NCBI RefSeq assembly: GCF_015686655.1
Contig: NZ_JADPMP010000015.1
Span: forward strand, 1-64,000
Source: Pontibacter sp. FD36
Lineage (GTDB): Bacteria > Bacteroidota > Bacteroidia > Cytophagales > Hymenobacteraceae
DNA length: 64,000 bases
Direction of reading: 5' to 3'
Position numbers and translations under genes: made by a program. Below the pieces are notes generated by a model that saw nothing but the letters and a program-made list of their open reading frames with translations, was not told the origin of the DNA and ran no database searches. Below are positions 43,075 through 52,621 of this stretch, piece after piece. Numbering within the stretch: the first letter of the stretch is position 1; each line of letters begins with the position of its first letter.

Positions 43075-44133
43075 TTATTTCACGGTCTCCCCGCCACAGC
43101 TGGAACCTGCACCTGCCGTGCAGCCGTAGCAGTGTTGGTTGAGTACAATGTGTCGCTTGTCCAGCGCCGCATCATCAAACTCGCGGATGTGGCGGGGCAT
43201 GCCATCCTCCACTTTCAGTTCCAGCATCTGGTTAAAATCGCAGTCGTAGAGGTAGCCGTCCCAGCCTACGGAAATGGTGTTCCGGCACATCACGCCAGCG
43301 GCAGCTACCGGATTAAAAGCGTCTATCAGTTTCTGCATGTAGCTGTCATAGTTGCCGCTTTGTATCAGGTAATCGAGGTAGCGGCTCACAGGAAGGTTAG
43401 TGATACAGAAAAGGCTGTTAAAGTCTATATCGTACCCACTCTTAAGCCGACGTTTGAACTCCGCCTCAAGGGACTTCTGACCTCCAGGCAGAAAAGCACC
43501 GGATGGGTTGTAGACCAGGTCGAGTTGCAAGCCTGTGCCCTCCTTTCCATAGCCAACCTCATTGAGCATCTGCAACGCTTTTATTGATTTCTCGAACACA
43601 CCATCGCCGCGCTGTGCATCGGTACGGGATGCCTGGAAGTATGGTAACGAAGAAATAACGTGCACTCCATGCTCCTTAAAAAATTCCGGCAGGTCGTAAT
43701 ACTTTTTATTGGCAAGTATAATGGTGAGGTTGCAACGTACAATTACCTGTCGCCCCAGCTTCGAGAGCTCCTCCACGAACCACCGAAAGTCCGGGTTCAT
43801 CTCAGGGGCACCGCCTGTCAGGTCTACAGTTCCAATATTCGGCGACTGCTTTATAGCATCCAGGCAAAGCTGCATCGTCTCGCGCGTCATGATCTCTTTC
43901 CGATCGGGCCCGGCGTCTACGTGGCAATGCTTGCAGGTCTGGTTACACATTTTGCCAACGTTAATTTGCAAAATAGTAGTCCCTGTGGAGGTTAGTGGGT
44001 AAAGTCCGTATTCATCGAGTTTCTCAGCAAAGGCCTGAAACTGGCTCCCGTGCAAGGAGGGTTGTTGCAGCACAGTAAGCTGCATGAGCGGATCTGCCAG
44101 TTCGTGCGCTTGTCTTTTTAATGATTTTATCAT
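43075..44133 (-). CDS. arsS: arsenosugar biosynthesis radical SAM protein ArsS
   Basis: The 352-residue protein has the radical SAM cluster motif MCNQTCKHCHVDAGP (Cys63, 67 and 70), DLTGGAPEMNPDFRWF, and the ArsS-specific C-terminal CYGCTAGAGSSCGGETVK. In some relatives the last Cys is selenocysteine; here the codon is an ordinary Cys codon (TGC), so this is the non-seleno form. ArsS joins a 5'-deoxyadenosyl group to dimethylarsinous acid to make the arsenosugar precursor. It follows the AhpD-like gene by 12 bases and precedes pit by 23. Confidence 0.93.
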   Translation of the reverse strand: MIKSLKRQAHELADPLMQLTVLQQPSLHGSQFQAFAEKLDEYGLYPLTSTGTTILQINVGKMCNQTCKHCHVDAGPDRKEIMTRETMQLCLDAIKQSPNIGTVDLTGGAPEMNPDFRWFVEELSKLGRQVIVRCNLTIILANKKYYDLPEFFKEHGVHVISSLPYFQASRTDAQRGDGVFEKSIKALQMLNEVGYGKEGTGLQLDLVYNPSGAFLPGGQKSLEAEFKRRLKSGYDIDFNSLFCITNLPVSRYLDYLIQSGNYDSYMQKLIDAFNPVAAAGVMCRNTISVGWDGYLYDCDFNQMLELKVEDGMPRHIREFDDAALDKRHIVLNQHCYGCTAGAGSSCGGETVK

Positions 44134-44145
44134 CCTAAGTATAGG

Positions 44146-44481
44146 TTACATGGTCAGTTCCTTTATCTTGTTCATCATCTGCACCCCATGCACTAAAGCG
44201 GCACCACCTTTTATAGCAGCGGCCACATGCACAGCTTCCATCATCTGGTTCTCGTCCGCGCCCTTCTGCAGGCAGTCGGAGCTGTAAGCGTCGATACAAT
44301 AGGGACATTGCACGGCGTGGGCAACAGCCAGTGCGATCAGGGCTTTCTCTCTTTCAGTCAGAGCACCTTCCTTGAATACCTCGGCGTAGTAGCTAAAGAA
44401 CTTGCGGCCCATTTCGGGCTGCAACTCTGTTATCTCCCCGAACTTGGGCAGGTCGGCAGGGCTATAATAAGTCTTCTCCAT
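44146..44481 (-). CDS. AhpD-like arsenosugar-associated peroxidase-like protein
   Basis: The 111-residue protein has the carboxymuconolactone decarboxylase/AhpD fold with active-site motif AVQCPYCIDAYSSDCL. It starts at the ATG at 44,479-44,481 (MEKTYYSPADLPKFGEI), the normal start of the arsenosugar-associated family that always neighbours arsS. It may reduce or protect arsenic or thiol intermediates; its exact reaction is not settled. It is the first gene of the operon running down to 40,353. Confidence 0.88.
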   Translation of the reverse strand: MEKTYYSPADLPKFGEITELQPEMGRKFFSYYAEVFKEGALTEREKALIALAVAHAVQCPYCIDAYSSDCLQKGADENQMMEAVHVAAAIKGGAALVHGVQMMNKIKELTM

Positions 44482-44776
44482 GTAATCGAATAGGTGTAAC
44501 AATTGTTCAAGTACGATGCAGCGAGAAGTCTACCGAAGGAGCATCGTTATGCTATACTTTATGTGTAGCACATTCTCACTATAGCTGTACTTTTCTAAAG
44601 GTAAGTTACCAGTGCGTAAGGTATTGTCGTCAGGATGACAAATGGGAAGTATGCGTGCAAACCGCCTGCTGAATCAGCTGATGTGCTATAGTCAGAAGCT
44701 GCACCGATCCAGGAGCGGACAAAAAAGAGATAGATTTCGGGTTTAGAATAGAGATAAATAGCCTGCTACCCTATTA

Positions 44777-45484
44777 CTACAACAGACTAAAGCACTTAAT
44801 GTAGATACGGTGCCTGTTGTAGGTCAATATGCCGGCCTTTTCCAACGTGTTCAGTACCGTTGTAACTGTCTGCCTGCTGGTAGCGGTCAGTTTACCGACA
44901 TCTTCATGCGTCAACTGCATTGGTACTGCTATCTCCTCGGGGTTATTGGCAATAGCATACCCGCTCTCCTGTGCAAGGTCGCGCAGAAAGTCTCTGACCC
45001 GCTCCTCTGCTGTTCTGAACATAAGTTGCTCCAGGCGCCGCTGCACTTTCTCCAGGCGCTGGCCTATGGTTTTGGTTATCTGCAGCGTCAGTTGCGGACT
45101 TGCCTCCATGAGCCGCAGAAAGTCGCTTGCCTTAAACATGCACACCAATGAATCTTCGGCTGCAACAGCAACTTCATCGCGTGTTGCCTTGTCGGTAATC
45201 GCCAGTTCCCCGAAGATCTCCCCCGGCCCCAAAATGGCCAGTATGACTTCCTTGCCGTTGTCTGAGCGCTGGATGATTTTCACTTTGCCCTCTTTCACCA
45301 GGTAAAAACTATCCGCAACGTCTTGTTTGCAGTATATTTCCTGATCTTTCAGAGTGGTTTCCATATGAGCCACTTTCCCTAGCTTAGCTCTGTCTTCTTT
45401 AGTTAAAATACTGAAAACGCTAAAATTCTCTAAATACCACTGTATCGTATTGGTTGCTGTGCTCATAGGTATAGGTATAGCCAT
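44777..45484 (-). CDS. Crp/Fnr-family regulator A
   Basis: The 235-residue protein has the cyclic-nucleotide-binding beta barrel (ILGPGEIFGELAITDKATRDEV), a long dimer helix and a C-terminal helix-turn-helix, LTHEDVGKLTATSRQTVTTVLNTLEKAGI. It is a clear paralogue of the regulator at 47,512-48,192. It is transcribed ahead of the arsS operon in the same direction, with a 295-base gap, so it may control that operon; no FNR-type cysteines are seen. The start may instead be the ATG six codons in. Confidence 0.85.
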   Translation of the reverse strand: MAIPIPMSTATNTIQWYLENFSVFSILTKEDRAKLGKVAHMETTLKDQEIYCKQDVADSFYLVKEGKVKIIQRSDNGKEVILAILGPGEIFGELAITDKATRDEVAVAAEDSLVCMFKASDFLRLMEASPQLTLQITKTIGQRLEKVQRRLEQLMFRTAEERVRDFLRDLAQESGYAIANNPEEIAVPMQLTHEDVGKLTATSRQTVTTVLNTLEKAGILTYNRHRIYIKCFSLL

Positions 45485-45540
45485 TCAAAAGTAACCAAAT
45501 TTGAAACTTAACAGGAATGGCTATGACAAAAAACCTTTCT

Positions 45541-47259
45541 TTATTCCCTTACAAATTCACTTTTATAATCAATGACAGCACCTATCAGTGAGGCATGCAC
45601 AAAGGCCTGTGGCACATTGCCCAGCCACTCTCCTGTTTCAGGGTCTCCCTCCTCAGGCATAATGCCCACATCATTCATGAATCTGAGAGCCGCCTGCATG
45701 ATTTCATCGAACTTCTCCTGGTTCTGCCGCATCACCCAGTATTGGGCTACCCAACAGGTACCTGCCAGAAACGCGCCTTCCTTCTGAGAATCATACTCCA
45801 CCAAGTGGCGACGGTAAAGGTTGTTCTGGCAATAATCACGCTCCAGCTTTTCGATGGTTTTGAGCATCTGCGGTGTATCCGCCTCCGTGAAGCCCCATAT
45901 GGGAAAAAGCGCAGCGCTCACATCTACAGACTCGCTTCCAGCATATACGGCGTAGGCTCCCTCTGGTGTCTGGCAGTTTTCCTCCACGTAGTGCCGTATC
46001 TTTTCAGAAGCGTTTAGCCAGCGTTTTTTCTGCAGCTCGTCCTGGGAGTGCTCGGCTATATACTTCAGACTGATGGAAGCTACTACCTTGCTGGAGGTAT
46101 AATGATGTAACTCTGTCTCTTCCCAGATGCCGTGGTCAGGCTTGTGCCAGTTCTCTACCAAAAAATCTGCCATCTGCTCCACGGTTTCCCAGTGCTCCCG
46201 CGTGTCGTAACGGTTATAAATCACTTTGGCGGCTATGATGACGTTGCTGTTGGCGTCTAGCTGCAATTGGTTATTGGCGCCGTTGCCATAGCGCACAGGC
46301 CTGCTGTTCCTATAGCCTATAAAATCCAGTTCCTGTTCAGTGCCTGCTGGTTGTTCGTCGAGGGTGAGCATGGGCACAACAGGTTCCGGTATACGGTGCA
46401 TGGCCGAACACATAAAGCTTAAAAACTTACGTTCTTCTTCCCCATCGCTTCCGGCTCGGGCTAGTGCGCTCACAATCATGGCGGCATCACGTAGCCACAC
46501 ATAGCGGTAGTCGTAGTTTCGCCCACCGCCGAGTACTTCAGGCAATGAGGTGGTGGCAGCGGCTATGATGCCTCCGTTTCGGGCATAGGTGAGCATACGC
46601 AACAGGCGGAGCGAATTTCGCACCTGCTCTTCGTATGGCCCCTTGTAGGTAATATGGCTCGCGACTGCCTGCCAGTTTTTCAGTGTCAACTCCCTGGACT
46701 CCTTCAGCTGTTCCTCCGGCTTATCCAGGGCCTTCTCTGCGAGAATGAACCATGCCTCTTCTCCGGCAGCCACTTGGCAAGAGAGAGTATCCTGCCCCAC
46801 CTCCAGCGGATGTGAAGTATACAAGTGGAAATCATACTCCACTATAGCGTGGCGCTCTCCCTTCTGCTCCAGTACTGGGGACTGACGGGCATAGTTCGGG
46901 CGATGGGAAAAGTGTACGGTGTAGGATTCAGGAGCTGCAGAGAGCTTGCGGCAGATACCATAAAAGCTACCCTCCAGCGGCATCCAGTCTTCGAGCAACA
47001 GCTTTCCGCTGCTCCCCTGAAAGTGCGTCTGCAGCACGGCACTGTCTTCCAGGTACCCTCGTTTCTCAAACGCCAGCCCCTCCAACCCCATGTGCCAAAC
47101 ACCTCCTTTTTCAGGGTCAAGCAGGCTTGCAAAGAAAGAGGGACTGTCAAAACGCTTCGGACAATACCAGACTATACTCCCCTGCTTATCTAAAAAAGCG
47201 CAAGTCCGGCGGTCACCTAGCATGGCTAAGTCCTTTATGTTTATGTTCAAATTTTTCAT
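45541..47259 (-). CDS. GH15-family glucoamylase/trehalase-like glycosidase
   Basis: The 572-residue protein has the family start MLGDRRTCAFLDKQGSIVWYC, the (alpha/alpha)6 motif GGGRNYDYRYVWLRDAAMIVSAL with the catalytic-site aspartate, and the C-terminal acid region. GH15 enzymes hydrolyse alpha-glucosidic bonds, including those in trehalose. It has no signal peptide, so it acts in the cytosol, possibly on trehalose or glycogen-derived sugars. It is flanked by two Crp/Fnr paralogues. Confidence 0.85.
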   Translation of the reverse strand: MKNLNINIKDLAMLGDRRTCAFLDKQGSIVWYCPKRFDSPSFFASLLDPEKGGVWHMGLEGLAFEKRGYLEDSAVLQTHFQGSSGKLLLEDWMPLEGSFYGICRKLSAAPESYTVHFSHRPNYARQSPVLEQKGERHAIVEYDFHLYTSHPLEVGQDTLSCQVAAGEEAWFILAEKALDKPEEQLKESRELTLKNWQAVASHITYKGPYEEQVRNSLRLLRMLTYARNGGIIAAATTSLPEVLGGGRNYDYRYVWLRDAAMIVSALARAGSDGEEERKFLSFMCSAMHRIPEPVVPMLTLDEQPAGTEQELDFIGYRNSRPVRYGNGANNQLQLDANSNVIIAAKVIYNRYDTREHWETVEQMADFLVENWHKPDHGIWEETELHHYTSSKVVASISLKYIAEHSQDELQKKRWLNASEKIRHYVEENCQTPEGAYAVYAGSESVDVSAALFPIWGFTEADTPQMLKTIEKLERDYCQNNLYRRHLVEYDSQKEGAFLAGTCWVAQYWVMRQNQEKFDEIMQAALRFMNDVGIMPEEGDPETGEWLGNVPQAFVHASLIGAVIDYKSEFVRE

Positions 47260-47511
47260 AGCATTATGAGTTAGGTGGTATAGCTGCTCAAGTTTGGCAT
47301 AAGGTCTTTTAACAGCTCAGGCTTTAACTATAGATAGTCTGTAGCCTGTTAAAAGTTACCGTTTGGAGCAAACTGGAATGTCGTGGACACGACAAAACTA
47401 GAGTTTGTATTCTCCTTAAGTCAGGATAAGTCATTTATACTGCCTTTTGCGTAAAACAAACTAAGCCCTTGAGACAAAAAAAAGTAATTTACGGTCTGAA
47501 CTAATTGCGAT

Positions 47512-48192
47512 ATGGCCCAAACGAAGCTCTGGCACCTGGAAAACTTCAGCATGCTGCACATCCTGTCTAAAAGTGAGATGGAGGCGATGGACAGAATGGC
47601 TGTGATGCGTAACATGCCCCGCAACCAGGTGATTTATTTTCCGGAAGACACCTCCGACACCGTTTTCCTGCTCAAGAAAGGAAAGGTAAAGATTTCACGC
47701 CTTTCAGAGTCAGGCAAGGAAATGATACTGGCGATACTAGGCCCGGGGGAGATTTTTGGGGAACTTTCCATTACAGGGCAGGTAAAGCGCGAAGAGATTG
47801 CAGAGGCCACAGAGGACGCTGTCATCTGCTCGGTTAGCATTTCTGACTTTCAGCGCATGATGGAAATGAATCCCAAGTTCAACCTGCAGGTGACCAAGTT
47901 CATAGGCTTCCGCTTAAAGAAAATACAGTCCCGGCTGGAAGGGCTGATATTCAAAACAGCGGAGCAGCGCGTGCGCTACCTCTTGAAAGAACTGGCCGAG
48001 GAGCATGGGCGCCAGATAATCAACAATCCGGAAGAACGTGTCGTGAAAATGAGGCTCACTCACGAAGACATTGCCAAGCTCTCAGCTACCAGCCGCCAGA
48101 CCGTGACCACCGTGCTCAACGATCTGGAAAAGCACGGCCTGATCAGCTATGACCGCAGCCGCATTTTTGTCAGAAAGTACAGTGAACTATAG
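47512..48192 (+). CDS. Crp/Fnr-family regulator B
   Basis: The 226-residue paralogue of the regulator at 44,777-45,484 has the same barrel (ILGPGEIFGELSITGQVKREEI) and helix-turn-helix (LTHEDIAKLSATSRQTVTTVLNDLEKHGL), but is transcribed in the opposite direction. The two share the start pattern LWHLENFSMLHILSK / QWYLENFSVFSILTK. It converges with the lipoprotein gene, leaving only 5 bases between the stops. It probably senses a small ligand or redox state and controls this region. Confidence 0.85.
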   Translation: MAQTKLWHLENFSMLHILSKSEMEAMDRMAVMRNMPRNQVIYFPEDTSDTVFLLKKGKVKISRLSESGKEMILAILGPGEIFGELSITGQVKREEIAEATEDAVICSVSISDFQRMMEMNPKFNLQVTKFIGFRLKKIQSRLEGLIFKTAEQRVRYLLKELAEEHGRQIINNPEERVVKMRLTHEDIAKLSATSRQTVTTVLNDLEKHGLISYDRSRIFVRKYSEL

Positions 48193-48197
48193 CAACT

Positions 48198-49121
48198 TTA
48201 CAGCTGCAATTCCTGCCTTAAGGGTTCGAACCGGGTGCTGTTCTGTTTCCAGTAATCGCTTATCAATTTGCCCTTTCGGGTTGCACGGCTCACTTCCCGC
48301 TCTCCTGCGTCCAATAGCCGGACTTCGTCCCAGCCGGCAATCTCAAACGGGAATGCCGCCGTGTAGAAAATACGCAACTCACGTGGGTAGTCCGTATACT
48401 TTACCGTCAGCACGCGCAGCTCTTCAGCAGCAAACCCGGCCATGCCTTCCGGCGCCTGCACTGTAGTTATCAAGGCTTTCTCGGCTTTCAGTTCTTCATG
48501 TGTTAGGCGCTGGTCCAGCAGCCCCGGAATCAGCCTGACCTCACCGGTTGGCACTTGGTTTGGATGAAGTCGAAGCAACGTCCACAGGTTATCTTCTGGC
48601 ATGGCATAGATGGTCATGCGCTGGTCACTCTCTTTCTCGAAGTAGGAAAGCAGCTGCGCGTTATACTTTCCTTCTTGCCTGTTGAGCTGGGTGAAGGTAT
48701 GACCACACCACTCTTGGGAGCTGGCCGTAATTTTAACGGCTGGAATACTATCGTATACCGGGGTAAACACAGAGAGCATCATGGAGTACGGGTAAATGCC
48801 GGTAACGAATTTCTTGGTCATGTTCAGTTTCAGCACCTTCTGTGCATCCTCCTCGTTTACCTGTGGGTTATCCAGCTTCACCTGCTTTTTCCTCGACAAA
48901 TCCTCTGTCACGAATATCAAAACCGCTTCCCCTTCCCGCTTTTCCCCATAACGGTATTGTTCCAAATCATACGAATTCAGCTCTGCCTCCCCTTGGTACC
49001 AGTAATCTCCGAAAACAGCAAAGTCGATGGAGCGGGAGGCGGTACTCGTTGTCGTGTTGGAGCCGTAGGATGTGCAGGCGACCAAAGACAGTGACAGGAA
49101 TAAATAGAGCAGGTATTTCAT
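48198..49121 (-). CDS. lipoprotein of the long glycosyltransferase operon
   Basis: The 307-residue protein has a lipobox LSLVACTS with Cys16. The mature part contains FGDYWYQGEAELNSYDLEQYRYGEKREGEAVLIFVTED and later HTFTQLNRQEGKYNAQLLSYFE. Database entries for this Bacteroidota family are sometimes called septum formation inhibitor Maf, but it does not contain the Maf nucleotide-pyrophosphatase motifs, so I treat that name as unsafe. It is the last gene of the operon, 90 bases after the small Cys-Cys gene. Confidence 0.7.
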   Translation of the reverse strand: MKYLLYLFLSLSLVACTSYGSNTTTSTASRSIDFAVFGDYWYQGEAELNSYDLEQYRYGEKREGEAVLIFVTEDLSRKKQVKLDNPQVNEEDAQKVLKLNMTKKFVTGIYPYSMMLSVFTPVYDSIPAVKITASSQEWCGHTFTQLNRQEGKYNAQLLSYFEKESDQRMTIYAMPEDNLWTLLRLHPNQVPTGEVRLIPGLLDQRLTHEELKAEKALITTVQAPEGMAGFAAEELRVLTVKYTDYPRELRIFYTAAFPFEIAGWDEVRLLDAGEREVSRATRKGKLISDYWKQNSTRFEPLRQELQL

Positions 49122-49211
49122 GGTGAAGCAGTTTCGTTAAAAGGAAATTTTGCTGTGCCATTGCGGCAGGCGGAACATAGTCAATCAGAATATATTTAAT
49201 AGATAAACAGC

Positions 49212-49577
49212 CTAGCAACAGGCACTTTGCAGTGCTTTATCCAGCCTGCTGATCAACTGCTCTAACGACTTGATGGCATTCAGTTCTTCCGCCTCCAATA
49301 GCACTTCTATCCTGTCTTCCCCGGTTTGCAGCGCCACCAGCGGATAAGCCTCCCGGACTGGCGCGAATTTCCATTGGTCTTTATAAACGAACTCTACGTC
49401 CAGCGGAAGCTGTTTCACATACTCCGCCCACTCTCGCCTGATAGTGAATTTCCCATAGGTTAAGGCGCACAGGCTGCAGGCATATGTATCCGGGGAGATG
49501 ATTTTATGCGCGAAGTCAGTCACTTTGTTAAAAAAGCCCGCTTCAGCATTATACACAAATTGAAGTTTCTGTTTCAT
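49212..49577 (-). CDS. small cysteine-rich conserved protein
   Basis: The 121-residue soluble protein has YACSLCALTYGKFTIRREW near residue 40 and ends LQSACC. The N-terminal FVYNAEAGFFNKVTDFAHKIISPDTY is a recurring start among Bacteroidota proteins of unknown function. The CxxC and terminal CC recall thiol-based metal or arsenic binding. It lies 5 bases after the GT2 gene. Function unknown; the link to arsenic is inference from context. Confidence 0.65.
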   Translation of the reverse strand: MKQKLQFVYNAEAGFFNKVTDFAHKIISPDTYACSLCALTYGKFTIRREWAEYVKQLPLDVEFVYKDQWKFAPVREAYPLVALQTGEDRIEVLLEAEELNAIKSLEQLISRLDKALQSACC

Positions 49578-49582
49578 GGGAT

Positions 49583-51067
49583 CTATACTTTACGGTAAGA
49601 TTGGAAAGAGTAATAAAAAACCAGCAGGTAGCCCAAGGCCAGCATTCCGTGGAAGATCAGCAGACCGTACTCCCGCTGCACCACGCTCCAGACCGCCACA
49701 CCCAGAAACAGCAGCCCCAATATACCCTCTGCATACGTTGTGTAGGGTATCTTAAGATTGAGGTAGAAGTTATCCTGCCACCTGTGCTGCCTTGCCTCCA
49801 GGTTAAACTTGGGTGTCCGGATGAACGGAGACTTTCGGCCGCTCCACCCCTCCCATACCGCTACCGCATTGTGCAAGGCCAGCCCCATCGATACCGATAG
49901 GAACAGGGGAAAGTATAGCAGGAAACCAGCAGCCCGCCTTCTTAAAGAGGCATTCGACTGTTCCTCTTGCGCCTGTGTGTTTGCCTGAAAGTAAACTAAG
50001 CTGATTACTAGGAAACTCAATAGTGTCAGCGCACCCACATGAAAAACAACAGCAGGCAACAGGTTGTTTACTCTCGCCCATAGCAAGGGTAGGCTGGCTA
50101 GCGAAGCCAGCAGCACCGCCACAAACACCGAGCTGTTGAGCAGGTGCGCAAAAGCATGGAGCTTGGTCTGCAGCGAAGCTCCGGAGTGAAGCACCGTGCC
50201 CAAATGCTTAACCGCCGACTCGGCTCCGCCCTTGGTCCAGCGGAACTGCTGCGACTTGAGCGCACTCATCACCGGGGGCAGCTCCGCAGGAGACTCCACC
50301 TCCGGCAGGTATTTGAACTGCCAGCCTTTTATCTGCGCCCGGTAGCTTAGGTCCAGGTCTTCGGTAAGGGTATCGTCCTGCCAGTTGCCGGCGTCATAAA
50401 TGGTGCTTTTGCGCCATATGCCGGCAGTACCGTTAAAATTGATGTAAGCGCTCAAGCTGTTGCGGCCTACCTGCTCCACGTAAAAATGAGCGTCCAGGGC
50501 AAAAGCCTGCAGCCGCGTGAGCAGGGAGTACGCTTTGTTGAGGTGGGTCCAGCGAGTTTGTACCATGCCTATACCTGTGTTAGCGAAATAAGGCACAGTC
50601 CGTTTCAGAAAGTAAGGCTTGGGCGTGAAGTCGGCATCGAAAATAGCGACGTACTCCCCACTAGCTTGTTCAAGCCCATACTTAAGGGCCCCTGCTTTAT
50701 AGCCACTCCGGTCCGGTCGGCGGATGTGCTGCCGCTGCAGGTGCGGGTACTGTTTTATCTTCTCCTGTATAAGGGTCGTGGTCTCGTCGTCGCTGTCATC
50801 CAGCAGCTGCACTTGCAGTTTATCAGCGGGGTAATCCAGCGCAGCAACAGCCTCAATCAAACGCTCCACCACGTACCGCTCATTGTACACGGGCAGCTGC
50901 ACTGTCACCAACGGCCATACCTCTGGTTCTGGCGGTGCGGCACCATGCCCCCGCTTCAGAAACAGCCGGAAACGGTAAAGCAGGTGTGCCTGCGCCACAC
51001 TGTACAACAAGATGAACAGCATAGCCAGTGCGTATACCACTAAAGAAAGCAACAACAGTAGGCTCAT
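49583..51067 (-). CDS. family 2 glycosyltransferase, cellulose-synthase-like
   Basis: The 494-residue membrane enzyme has an N-terminal membrane helix (about 4-24), the GT2 catalytic motifs QLLDDSDDETT, AIFDADFTPKP, TEDLDLSYR and QQFRWTKGG, and four or five C-terminal membrane segments. It resembles bacterial ceramide-glucosyltransferase or beta-glycan synthase-like enzymes, which add sugar from an activated donor to a lipid or growing chain. In this operon it could glycosylate a lipid-linked arsenosugar. It follows the FeS gene without a gap. Confidence 0.85.
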   Translation of the reverse strand: MSLLLLLSLVVYALAMLFILLYSVAQAHLLYRFRLFLKRGHGAAPPEPEVWPLVTVQLPVYNERYVVERLIEAVAALDYPADKLQVQLLDDSDDETTTLIQEKIKQYPHLQRQHIRRPDRSGYKAGALKYGLEQASGEYVAIFDADFTPKPYFLKRTVPYFANTGIGMVQTRWTHLNKAYSLLTRLQAFALDAHFYVEQVGRNSLSAYINFNGTAGIWRKSTIYDAGNWQDDTLTEDLDLSYRAQIKGWQFKYLPEVESPAELPPVMSALKSQQFRWTKGGAESAVKHLGTVLHSGASLQTKLHAFAHLLNSSVFVAVLLASLASLPLLWARVNNLLPAVVFHVGALTLLSFLVISLVYFQANTQAQEEQSNASLRRRAAGFLLYFPLFLSVSMGLALHNAVAVWEGWSGRKSPFIRTPKFNLEARQHRWQDNFYLNLKIPYTTYAEGILGLLFLGVAVWSVVQREYGLLIFHGMLALGYLLVFYYSFQSYRKV

Positions 51068-52612
51068 TTAACTTAGCACATTTATAGATTCATTTCCGGT
51101 CAAGATAGGGATGTCGCTGATACGCCCCTGCTCCGGCCCATTCTCCAGCTTCAATACCCCGCGCGGACAAACCGAAGCGCAAACCCCACAACCCACGCAG
51201 GAGGCGCGTACAATGTTCTGTCCCCGTTGCGCATACCAGCGCACATCAATGCCCATTTCGCAGTAAGTGGAACAGTTGCCGCAGGATATGCACTGGCCAC
51301 CATTGGTGGTAATGCGGAAACGTGACTTGAAGCGTTGCACAATGCCTAAGTAGGCGGCCAGCGGACAGCCAAAGCGGCACCAGACGCGGTTGCCCATCAA
51401 CGGGTAAAAGCCCACTCCTACCACACCGGCAAAGGCTGCCCCGATTAGAAAGCCATACCACTCATGCAGCGTGTTCGTCCACTGCCCCAGCAGCGCGAAA
51501 CCGGAGAAGTAATTGACGATTGTCACGCCGGTCATCACCACAGCGAAAACCAGTACGCCGTGTACCATCCAGCGCTCTACGAGCCAAGCGTTCAGCGATT
51601 TGTCAGAAAGGTGGCGGTAGGGGTCACCGGCCGTCTCGGCCAGCCCGCCGCAGCCGCACACCCAGCTGCAGTACCAGCGCTTGCCGTAGAAGTACGTCAG
51701 CAGCGGCACGCCCAAAATGATAAGCAGAATGCCCGACACAAACATAAGCATACCGATGCTGCCACTACTCAACATCCCCTCCACGCGATAGTTGTAGAAA
51801 AAGGTATAATCCAGTGGCCAGATGTTCTTGAAATCGTGCCAGGGCTTGTTGAGCAGCACGAGTATCTCCGGGATCAGGAAGGCGAAGCTCAACTGAAAGA
51901 ACATGACCGAAGAGGTGCGCAGCAGCTGGTATTTATTGCCCCGGTACTTGCGGAACATCCGGACCCCCATCACCAGTATGGCCAAGGTATAGATGGTGCC
52001 ATAAAGGAACCACTGACTGGCCGGTCCGCCTGACAGTATACGGCTAAGCGGATCTACCAGCAGTGTCCAGTTCACGATGTAGGCCGGAAACCAGTACAGC
52101 AGCACGTAGATGCCGATCAGGTATACGCCCAGCGTAATACCGATGATACCCCGCGATTTGTTGGAGGAAAACATCACGCCATTGTGCTTGATGCCCGTCG
52201 GTTCATCTCTATACTTAGGAAGGATATTCAGGAGCGCACCAAGTACGCCCAGTCCTACCGTCAGCAGTAATAGCAACAGTTTGTTTTGCGCTACAAGCCC
52301 CTCGCTGGCTACTTTGGTGGCGGCAAAGGTATAGTCGTCCCAGATTACCCGGTCCCATTGCTCGCTCTCTTCTTGCCGCTGGTTGTAGTTATCAAGGGAA
52401 CTTTCAAAATCCATGACAAAGGAAAAGCTACTTCCGTAGTTTTTGTTCAGCATTGGCTGCAGCTCCTGCCGCAGCACTTCATAGTGCTGCTCGCTGGTTA
52501 CCTCTCGTAGCTTTTGCTCTGTCAACCTGAACTCGCCCATAAAGAGCAGCGCGTTGAAGAACAGCAGCGATACCAAAAACAAGCCTAAGCCAACTTTCTG
52601 AATTATGTTCAT
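51068..52612 (-). CDS. NosR/NapH-like iron-sulfur membrane protein
   Basis: The 514-residue protein has five or six membrane segments and the NapH/NosR-like motifs WYCSWVCGCGGLAET and WCRFGCPLAAYLG. Two 4Fe-4S ferredoxin motifs follow: CISCGNCSTYCEMGID and CVGCGVCASVCPRGV. It would pass electrons from the quinone pool or a flavoprotein to a partner enzyme. The FAD oxidoreductase directly upstream in the operon (9 bases) is the likely electron donor. Confidence 0.88.
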   Translation of the reverse strand: MNIIQKVGLGLFLVSLLFFNALLFMGEFRLTEQKLREVTSEQHYEVLRQELQPMLNKNYGSSFSFVMDFESSLDNYNQRQEESEQWDRVIWDDYTFAATKVASEGLVAQNKLLLLLLTVGLGVLGALLNILPKYRDEPTGIKHNGVMFSSNKSRGIIGITLGVYLIGIYVLLYWFPAYIVNWTLLVDPLSRILSGGPASQWFLYGTIYTLAILVMGVRMFRKYRGNKYQLLRTSSVMFFQLSFAFLIPEILVLLNKPWHDFKNIWPLDYTFFYNYRVEGMLSSGSIGMLMFVSGILLIILGVPLLTYFYGKRWYCSWVCGCGGLAETAGDPYRHLSDKSLNAWLVERWMVHGVLVFAVVMTGVTIVNYFSGFALLGQWTNTLHEWYGFLIGAAFAGVVGVGFYPLMGNRVWCRFGCPLAAYLGIVQRFKSRFRITTNGGQCISCGNCSTYCEMGIDVRWYAQRGQNIVRASCVGCGVCASVCPRGVLKLENGPEQGRISDIPILTGNESINVLS

Positions 52613-52621
52613 CTTACTATT

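Noticed and set aside
43075..44133. Selenoprotein form of ArsS
   Set aside because: The position that is selenocysteine in some relatives is an ordinary Cys codon and the frame has no internal TGA.
48198..49121. Septum formation inhibitor Maf
   Set aside because: The protein is a lipoprotein without Maf pyrophosphatase motifs; the name appears to be a carried-over database label.
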